Assembly: GCA_014379665.1 (NCBI GenBank)
Contig: JACMLK010000210.1
Location: 1-7,187 of the forward strand
Length of the DNA stretch: 7,187 bases
Source: Saprospiraceae bacterium
Lineage (GTDB): Bacteria; Bacteroidota; Bacteroidia; Chitinophagales; Saprospiraceae
Direction of reading: 5' to 3'
The position numbers and the translations under genes are program-made. This document shows, piece by piece, positions 1-6,173 of the stretch. The notes beneath the pieces were generated by a model, which saw only the letters and a program-made list of their open reading frames with translations, was not told the origin of the DNA and did not search any database. Every line of letters starts with the position of its first letter. Positions within the stretch are counted from its first letter, which is position 1.

Positions 1-1347
1 CTCGTTGAGCACTGCATGGTTTCTATATTGAGAATCATCATCTCCATTTCCATTCAGACTGTAGTCAGCCACCAAATCACTGTTCACACCGGGGAATTGT
101 GCCTGTGCATTATACAATGCCGTGATGGTCAGGTCAGGTAATGCAAAATTATAAATCTCGACATCATCCAAAACCCCGTCAAACCAATTTCCTCCATCGA
201 TAATGTTAAACCCTATTCCCAAATCTTTAGTCGTTTCATTCAGAGTTCCGGCTACATTTTTTTCGGCTTCCAATTCGCCGTTAATGTAAATCTTATTTTT
301 AGTACCATCATGAACAAAGACTAAGTGCGTCCATTGTCCGACTTTGAGATCGTTACCATCACCTGCATCCATATCTGAAATTCCGGCTGAATAGTTAGTA
401 GTAAAAACAGCTTTTCCGTGAGTAGGAAGAGATATTTTAAGTCTTTCCTGCCAGCCACCATTGGATAAAATAAAAGACTCCCCGTTTGCAGGCAGACTAT
501 TGGCTTTCACCCAAAGACTAACCGTGGTGTTTTCGGAGTTAAGACTTGAACTATTGGGTGCAGATACTTCAGAAGATACCCCGTCAAATAAAACAGCGCT
601 ATTTCCGAATCCAAATCTGTCTGATGTGAATGTGGCATTTTTTAGGGTCGCATTGTTTTTAAATGCAGAACCATCTTTTCCTGAGCCATCAAAATGATAA
701 GATGCCACAAGACCGGTAGCAACTGTAGGTTCAGTGGACTGATCGGTATAAAGGGCAAGAATTTCAGCTGCTGTTAGTGCCACATCAAATATCATGACCT
801 CATCCAGTTGTCCATCAAAATAATTGCCTTTATCGATTGGATCATAACCGATACCTAAAGGATGGGTTGTGTGACCCAGATTACCGGCATAGGCTTTTTC
901 GTTGACCTGAACTCCATTCATGTACATTCTGTCTGTGATACCGTCATGTGTTACCACAATATGTCTCCATTCATTCACTTGAAGTTCATTTCCACCACCT
1001 GAATCCATGTCATTACAACAACTGCTGGTGTGCGTTGTAAAAACAGGTTTCCCGTGGGCTGGTAGTGAAATTTTCCATCTTTCCTGCCACCCGCCATGAG
1101 ATAACAGATAGACTTCGCCCTGAGCCGGCAAACTTCTCACATTCACCCAAAAACTTACCGTAGTAAAATTTGATTGAAGTTGAGGCGCTTCCGGCGCTGT
1201 GATTGTACTTTGCTTTCCATCAAAAGAGAAAGCACTGTTCGCCCAACCAAATCGGTCGGCGGTCAGTCTGGCATCATTAACTGATGCATGGTTTTTAAAA
1301 ACAGATTCGTCTTTTGCATTACCTGTAAATGTATAATGAGCTACAGG
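1..1347 (-). repeat. Tandem 636-base coding repeat (LamG units)
   Basis: The LamG protein is encoded by direct repeats with a period of exactly 636 bases (212 codons). Unit 1 covers 712-1347, unit 2 covers 76-711, and a third unit starts at 75 and is cut at base 1. Landmarks keep the 212-residue offset throughout (W109/W321, D135/D347, F199/F411), so units 1 and 2 align without a gap. A hand count gives about 110 identical residues out of 212, roughly 52%. This divergence indicates old internal duplication rather than a recent copy or an assembly artefact. Confidence 0.85.
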
Positions 1348-1413
1348 TGCCTGAGCGTGCAATCCGAAGATTCCAACTAAAAACAGAAATAAATAGTGTA
1401 CATGATGTTTCAT
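1..1413 (-). CDS. Secreted tandem LamG-domain (jellyroll lectin-like) protein, C-terminus outside window
   Basis: The frame is open from an ATG at 1413-1411 to the left edge, giving 471 codons and no stop, so the 3' end is missing. The first ~21 residues form a signal peptide (basic start, hydrophobic LFLFLVGIFGL, likely cut near HAQ-A). What follows is built from repeats: LamG-1 at residues ~23-234, LamG-2 at ~235-446, and the first 25 residues of a third copy from ~447. Each copy has the Laminin_G_3-type pattern: VAxY(T/H)F at the start, FDG, SxWV, GGWQER, HDG, (Y/M)xNG, LGIG, and FDGxLD(E/D)V near the end. The fold is known to bind carbohydrate or protein ligands; no catalytic residues are evident. 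The start lies 30 bases after the previous stop with no terminator between, so it is probably the distal gene of the operon. By inference it is a surface or secreted glycan binder, and a T9SS sorting domain may lie beyond the edge. The fold call is firm; the ligand is unknown. Confidence 0.88.
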   Translation of the reverse strand, partial: MKHHVHYLFLFLVGIFGLHAQAPVAHYTFTGNAKDESVFKNHASVNDARLTADRFGWANSAFSFDGKQSTITAPEAPQLQSNFTTVSFWVNVRSLPAQGEVYLLSHGGWQERWKISLPAHGKPVFTTHTSSCCNDMDSGGGNELQVNEWRHIVVTHDGITDRMYMNGVQVNEKAYAGNLGHTTHPLGIGYDPIDKGNYFDGQLDEVMIFDVALTAAEILALYTDQSTEPTVATGLVASYHFDGSGKDGSAFKNNATLKNATFTSDRFGFGNSAVLFDGVSSEVSAPNSSSLNSENTTVSLWVKANSLPANGESFILSNGGWQERLKISLPTHGKAVFTTNYSAGISDMDAGDGNDLKVGQWTHLVFVHDGTKNKIYINGELEAEKNVAGTLNETTKDLGIGFNIIDGGNWFDGVLDDVEIYNFALPDLTITALYNAQAQFPGVNSDLVADYSLNGNGDDDSQYRNHAVLNE

Positions 1414-1443
1414 ATCCTGTGTTTTAATGATTAAAAAATTGAC

Positions 1444-4400
1444 TTATAACTTTATAAATTGAATACCATTTAATATATCGCTTGCTTTACTTTTTATCAA
1501 AAGAAAATAAATACCACTTTCCAGATGACTGACGTCAATTATATCACAAGTTCCTGTACATGGGTTCACTATCATTTGTCGTCCAAGAGCATCAATGATA
1601 CTAATACTTTCTACAATGTCCCTTGTGTCTGGTCCTGCTATTATTAATTTTTGGAATGTCGGATTGGGGTAAATATGAAGCTTTACAAATTCAGTTTCTG
1701 AAACTTTGGAAATTCCCTGATCATATAATTGACTTACTTCATATGGCTGAAGTGGATAATCAAATATTTTTACTTCATCGAGAATTCCTTTATAATTATA
1801 ATTAGCATCTGATGGTAACATCTGACCGATCAGCAGAGGCAAATTAGTGGTTCGGATTGCTCCGGATTGCTGAGTAAATACATTCAATTGTCCGTTTACA
1901 AAAATCAACATCGTCTCTCCGTCATAAGTGGCAACAATATGATACACACTATCTGATTTCAACTCAAAATCAGTATCCAGATCTGCTGTTTTAGATAAGG
2001 TGTTAATAGTCCACCGCAGTTTTTTAGTTGGAGTTAAGGACAACTTCCATCTATTCTGCCAACTTCCATGAGACATCAGAAATATTTCTTTGTCAGCTGC
2101 AAGATTTGGCTTAGACCAAAGACTTACGCTGATGGATGCTAAAGTATTCAGCTTAGTCGAACTGGCGACTTCGATATGTTGGGCACCTCCGTTAAAATAA
2201 TAAGCACTATTTGGCCCTCCCTGAAAATCAGAAGTAAGTACCGCACCTTTGGAAATACCATGATGTTCATTTCCACTCCTGTCATTCGCATTACCTGTGA
2301 AAGGGTACCATGCGATTATTTGTCCTTCTCCATCAAAATTTTTAACCAGCACAGCGCGCGTGGCATGGGCGGTCAGTCCTTTTCCATCATCAACAGTCAC
2401 TGAAATATGGTATATCCCTTCCACCGAAGGTGCGACCCAAAGCATCCCGGAGCCATTATCATTTACCGATCCTCCGTCTGCAGACCATTCATAAGTAAGA
2501 TTGTCGCCATTGGCATCGGAGGCAACGCTTGTGAAAACAAGAATTTCATTAGTTCCGATGTGCCTGACGTCTGAAGTCAATTCATGAATCACAGGTGCTT
2601 TATTGATTACATCTACAATATCTATAGTAATAGTCAGACTGTCTGCATTGCCTTCAGCATCACTCACTATCACTGTAACATTTGTTTTACCTGTCGATGA
2701 GGGTGCATTCAGAATTACTTCACTGCCCTCTCCACTGATTAACCCATTATCGCTATACCAGTTGTACACCAACTGTCCTGAATCTTTGTCATGTGCAGTA
2801 CAGTATATTGTGGTACTTCCATTTTTTTCTATGATATAATCTTCCGCTTCCAAAGCTTTAATTCTTGGACTGTAGGTAAAAGACTGCATATGTTGATTAA
2901 AATCCACTACTACGTTGTCTATTAACATTTTATTCCGGTCATATGCAATAACCCCATCCAAGGGAGCTATTACAACCAATATGGCCTCTTTAGGAGGAAT
3001 GATAATATTTATAATGCCTGTTACCCCTTTTAATATGAATTTTTCAGAAAGAGATTCATAAATATCCTGATTGCTATTTCCCACATTCAAAGAAATCGTC
3101 TTAGGCGTATCAAACGGATTGAAATACAAATAAGACGGGTATGATACATCAGCATAAAAATCCGTGGCATTCAGGTTTAACTGCAATATTTTATCTATGT
3201 TGGTTTTACTAACAATGGCCCCAAGATACCCTACAGATGAGCTTCCATACACTGCGAGATTGGTGGCTGCCCATCCCCCGCCTAAGGCATCACCTGTGGC
3301 ATAAGGTGAAAGATTCTGTACCTTTTGTTTCATTGCCTCATGTGCTATGAGTGCATTCGGATCATTTACCTGAGACCAGGCTGCACCATCCTGAAGCGAT
3401 GCAGGAAGAAATCCCGGATAAAACAACCGGGAAGCGTTACTGAGATTCAACATCCATTTGCCTATCGCCTTTGCAAATCTTTTATCATATCTTACCATTG
3501 GTACCAATGCAGCGGCCTGTTGCATGCCATTCATCACAAAAGCATAATCGTTGCCCTGGTCATTGGCTTCACCAACCAGACCTGACACATCAAAACTCCC
3601 CCATTTGCCAACAATCGTACCCCATCCGCGTAAAGGACCTTTGTTAAAACACCATCCGACCATTTTTTCTACATCATACTGAGTGCCTATTTCGGCATTC
3701 ATCTTTGAAGCGGTATAGGCGCCATAAGGCATTTGCAATTCATAAGATGGATTCGAATTCAAACTGTTGAGATATTCCATAGACCATTCAGCCCCTTTCA
3801 GGTAATCTTCATTCTGGTTATTTTTATAGGCATGGTATAAAAGCCACGCAAAGGTTCCGGCAGTTTCAGGTTCTTTGACCCCATTTGCATTTGGCTCCAT
3901 TGTTTTAAAATTCCAGGCCCGATAATTCATAAATGCCGGAGTCCATGGAGTAGCCATTCCTCCCATTTTTCTTGTAGCTTCAAGAAATTTGTCGGCAATG
4001 GATGAAAATTGATAGGATGCTTCACTGTTGAAATGAGGATAAATGTCATACAATTGATAAAAATATATATTGGGCATCACATCATACCACCAGTCGCCAC
4101 CGCTACCAGCAGATGCATTGTTAAGGTATAAGTTTTCACCATTCTTTTTATTGAAAAAATCCTGTGCCATAACCAATCTGTCCTTACCGTAAATACTCCT
4201 GATGTCTTGCCCACACAGCGCTGCTCCGACCAGGGATGGCAGTACGTTGATTCCTTCAGAATTATTTGGGGAAAAGGTACCCACATAAGTATGCAGACGG
4301 ATTTGTTTTTGTGACGTATAATTAATTGCATTGGAGTTGTACGAAACCAAAGGAAGATATTGTCCTTGTTTGTTTGCATCATAAATGAATGAATCATATT

Positions 4401-4557
4401 TGATGGCTACATTTTTCCAATCACGAATATTAAATGGTACTGGTTGGTCAGGCATAGCAGTAATACGGGCAAAGGCAATCTGTCCCTGCTGGCCATTACC
4501 TGAATAAGCGATAGTCAGGAAAATAAATAATAAAATATAGTTTAAAAATCTGATCAT
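1444..4557 (-). CDS. Secreted multidomain protein: unrecognised alpha-rich (enzyme-like) domain + Ig/PKD-like + LamG + T9SS sorting domain
   Basis: This is a 1037-residue protein starting at ATG 4557-4555. A TTG one codon upstream is in frame, but the ATG overlaps the susD stop as TGATG and is the better start. Residues 1-23 are a signal peptide. Residues ~26-480 are rich in aromatic residues and predicted helices (SGGDWWYD near 153-159, KEPETAG near 228-234, LGGGWAATN near 425-433) and resemble an (alpha/alpha) toroid such as those of six-hairpin glycosidases or polysaccharide lyases; I cannot place them in a named family. A beta-rich stretch follows (~480-560), then two Ig/PKD-like domains (~567-650 and ~655-738), a LamG domain (~744-946), and a T9SS type A sorting domain (~957-1037, with YPNP at 963-966, LGRQ and ESGIYFL). 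By inference it is a surface-attached or secreted glycan-active enzyme. Architecture is confident; enzymatic activity is not. Confidence 0.85.
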   Translation of the reverse strand: MIRFLNYILLFIFLTIAYSGNGQQGQIAFARITAMPDQPVPFNIRDWKNVAIKYDSFIYDANKQGQYLPLVSYNSNAINYTSQKQIRLHTYVGTFSPNNSEGINVLPSLVGAALCGQDIRSIYGKDRLVMAQDFFNKKNGENLYLNNASAGSGGDWWYDVMPNIYFYQLYDIYPHFNSEASYQFSSIADKFLEATRKMGGMATPWTPAFMNYRAWNFKTMEPNANGVKEPETAGTFAWLLYHAYKNNQNEDYLKGAEWSMEYLNSLNSNPSYELQMPYGAYTASKMNAEIGTQYDVEKMVGWCFNKGPLRGWGTIVGKWGSFDVSGLVGEANDQGNDYAFVMNGMQQAAALVPMVRYDKRFAKAIGKWMLNLSNASRLFYPGFLPASLQDGAAWSQVNDPNALIAHEAMKQKVQNLSPYATGDALGGGWAATNLAVYGSSSVGYLGAIVSKTNIDKILQLNLNATDFYADVSYPSYLYFNPFDTPKTISLNVGNSNQDIYESLSEKFILKGVTGIINIIIPPKEAILVVIAPLDGVIAYDRNKMLIDNVVVDFNQHMQSFTYSPRIKALEAEDYIIEKNGSTTIYCTAHDKDSGQLVYNWYSDNGLISGEGSEVILNAPSSTGKTNVTVIVSDAEGNADSLTITIDIVDVINKAPVIHELTSDVRHIGTNEILVFTSVASDANGDNLTYEWSADGGSVNDNGSGMLWVAPSVEGIYHISVTVDDGKGLTAHATRAVLVKNFDGEGQIIAWYPFTGNANDRSGNEHHGISKGAVLTSDFQGGPNSAYYFNGGAQHIEVASSTKLNTLASISVSLWSKPNLAADKEIFLMSHGSWQNRWKLSLTPTKKLRWTINTLSKTADLDTDFELKSDSVYHIVATYDGETMLIFVNGQLNVFTQQSGAIRTTNLPLLIGQMLPSDANYNYKGILDEVKIFDYPLQPYEVSQLYDQGISKVSETEFVKLHIYPNPTFQKLIIAGPDTRDIVESISIIDALGRQMIVNPCTGTCDIIDVSHLESGIYFLLIKSKASDILNGIQFIKL

Positions 4558-5984
4558 CAATAATTTGGATTTTGAACTAAAGATGGATTCAAATCAATTT
4601 CAGTCTGAGGTATAGGGAATACTTCATGTTTTCCATTTTGAAAACCCTGTAAAATATCTGCTGCCACATCCCATCTGACAAGATCAAAAAACCGGTGCAA
4701 CTCAAATCCTAATTCAACCTGTCTTTCATGTCTTACAGCCAGACGTACTGTCGCCTGATCTGTGGAGACTATCGGAGGTAAAGCATTTACATTAGTTGAT
4801 TGGGCTCTTGACCTGGCTCTGACCGTTTCCAGAGGAACCAACGCTTCCTGTACCCTGCCCAACTCGACAAGGGCTTCAGCTTCCCAAAGCAACACTTCTG
4901 CATATCTTATCGCAGGATAATTAATATCCCCATCTGCTTTTTGTGTCAATTCGGCATCTGCCTGCAAAAACTTCCTTGGACTGAATGTCGTGGACGAAAA
5001 AGAATTTTTGTAAATCAACCCAAAGTAAGGGTCATTATTGGATGCTACCGTAAACTTCAGACGCGGGTCATTGGGTTCAAAGGCCTGAACGAAGGTTGGA
5101 GTCACCTCTGCAAAACCATATCCCAAAAATTTTCTTGAAGCCCACCACTGATTCAAAAAATTACCTACACCCAATTCCAGATTGGTGTGTTGGATTTCCC
5201 AAACGGATTCGCTATTATTTTGAGAATTTTCACGAAATATACTTCCATAATCGGATACCAGACTATATATATTAAGATTCTTCACTTGTTGGGTATAATC
5301 TACCACTTTGGTATAATCTTTTTTGTACAGGCTTATCTTTGCTGCTAATGCCAGTGCTGCTCCTTTTGTAGCTCGTCCGGTGTTTTCACTTGTGTAGCTG
5401 ATCGGCAGAAAACCTGCAGCATCATCACAGTCTTTGATAATCTGTGTATAAATGTCTGCTTTAGGAGTTTTTGCTATTTTCAATTGATCGGGTGGCGTTA
5501 CCTTCAGATAAAGAGGTACGTCTCCGAATACCTGAGTAAGCAGAAAATAATAATGGGCACGAAGGAAAAGTGCTTCCCCTTTGATTCTTTGTCGGACGAC
5601 TTCATTTATGCTGATCTCATCTATATGATCAAGTACCAGATTACATTGTGTTATTCCTTTGTATTGGAGCTTCCAGAAATCATTAAATTCTTCTGTCCTG
5701 GGAGTATATGAAAAAGATTCCATCTCAGTGATGCCCGGTCTTGATCCATCCCCGCCGGGAATGGCTGCATCTCCTGTTATTTCTGCAAAAGCCCAGTAAA
5801 AATTATTATTGGTATTATTAAAAAGCAAAGGGTTGTAAGCTGCGTTGATAGCTTGAACTGCATCTGCTTCAGACTGAAAAAACGAACCGGCATCCAGAAT
5901 TGCAATTGGATCTTTATCAAGAATACTTTCGCAAGCTATAAGCTGAAAAAGTAAAAGGAAGATAATTAATTTTAATGGTTTCAT
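4557..5984 (-). CDS. SusD/RagB family nutrient-binding outer-membrane lipoprotein
   Basis: This 475-residue protein is of normal length for the family. It begins with a lipoprotein signal peptide whose lipobox LIAC ends at Cys18, followed by ESILDKDP, a typical SusD N-terminus. The N-terminal TPR-like region holds the signature GEALFLRAHYYFLLTQVFGD (136-155). The C-terminal half has YAEVLLWEAEALVELG (361-376), RHERQVELGFELHRFFDLVRW (418-438) and the ending VFPIPQTEIDLNP. These are family hallmarks. SusD proteins sit on the cell surface as a lid over their SusC partner and capture oligosaccharides or peptides before import. The partner is the upstream receptor, but 189 bases separate them. The stop codon overlaps the next start (TGATG), which suggests translational coupling to the multidomain protein. 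No clear Shine-Dalgarno precedes the start (TAGATAGAA-ATG), as is common in Bacteroidota. The ligand cannot be read from the sequence. Confidence 0.97.
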   Translation of the reverse strand: MKPLKLIIFLLLFQLIACESILDKDPIAILDAGSFFQSEADAVQAINAAYNPLLFNNTNNNFYWAFAEITGDAAIPGGDGSRPGITEMESFSYTPRTEEFNDFWKLQYKGITQCNLVLDHIDEISINEVVRQRIKGEALFLRAHYYFLLTQVFGDVPLYLKVTPPDQLKIAKTPKADIYTQIIKDCDDAAGFLPISYTSENTGRATKGAALALAAKISLYKKDYTKVVDYTQQVKNLNIYSLVSDYGSIFRENSQNNSESVWEIQHTNLELGVGNFLNQWWASRKFLGYGFAEVTPTFVQAFEPNDPRLKFTVASNNDPYFGLIYKNSFSSTTFSPRKFLQADAELTQKADGDINYPAIRYAEVLLWEAEALVELGRVQEALVPLETVRARSRAQSTNVNALPPIVSTDQATVRLAVRHERQVELGFELHRFFDLVRWDVAADILQGFQNGKHEVFPIPQTEIDLNPSLVQNPNY

Positions 5985-6173
5985 TTCTATCTACAAAATT
6001 ATGTTATTGATTTTAAATCATTATAAGGGTAAACCCGCCAGCCCGTTCCACGGTATAACAATGAAAAAGTCATACCCTGATGCCTGCAAGCTGATTACCG
6101 GCATTCAAATGTTTTATTGTTTTGATATTCATTAAAAGTACGTCTTTGAGCCGTAAGACGTGCTTTATTAAAG
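5985..6173 (-). other. Long susC-susD spacer, rich in inverted repeats
   Basis: SusC and SusD genes are usually only tens of bases apart; here 189 bases separate them. Besides the hairpin annotated separately, the spacer holds several short inverted repeats: ATGCC/GGCAT (6080-6084 with 6100-6104), GGTAT/ATACC (6052-6056 with 6072-6076), GGG-TAAA-CCC (6027-6036) and the palindrome TGATTTTAAATCA (6008-6020). Its middle is more GC-rich than its edges. On the minus strand it carries two micro-ORFs, 6070-6132 (20 codons plus stop) and 5999-6073 (24 codons plus stop), overlapping as ATGA, and a third in another frame at 6021-6104 (27 codons plus stop). Any of these could be chance. It may be a processed or structured leader for susD, a dispersed non-coding repeat, or inert spacer; the sequence alone does not decide. 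Confidence 0.5.
6135..6166 (-). terminator. Stem-loop directly after susC (attenuator or terminator-like)
   Basis: A 12-base arm at 6135-6146 pairs with 6155-6166 around an 8-base loop. The core ACGTCTT/AAGACGT is perfect. In the minus-strand RNA there is one C-A mismatch; in a plus-strand RNA that pair is a G-U wobble. The stem begins 7 bases after the susC stop and its 3' arm runs into CTTTTAAT, only a short U-run. This fits a weak intrinsic terminator or an mRNA-stabilising 3' hairpin that would lower or uncouple susD expression relative to susC. The hairpin is plainly visible; its role is inference. Confidence 0.45.

Noticed and set aside
461..697. Plus-strand ORF of 78 codons
   Set aside because: It lies wholly inside the minus-strand LamG reading frame, has low-complexity, family-less translation and no promoter; it is an antisense shadow.
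1414..1443. Possible promoter or terminator between the multidomain gene and the LamG gene
   Set aside because: The 30-base gap is A/T-rich without a convincing hairpin or promoter pair; it reads as an ordinary intra-operon gap.
4077..4397. Minus-strand ORF of 106 codons in another frame
   Set aside because: It is contained in the signal-peptide and N-terminal domain region of the 1037-residue protein, whose frame is clearly the coding one.
4558..4560. TTG as start of the 1037-residue protein
   Set aside because: The next codon is ATG, overlaps the susD stop as TGATG, and gives an equally good signal peptide; the ATG is the simpler choice.
5994..6001. TAATTTTG, a match to the Bacteroidota -7 box (TAnnTTTG), upstream of susD
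   Set aside because: No TTTG-like -33 element is found at the right distance, and the leader would be only a few bases long; a chance match in AT-rich DNA is more likely.
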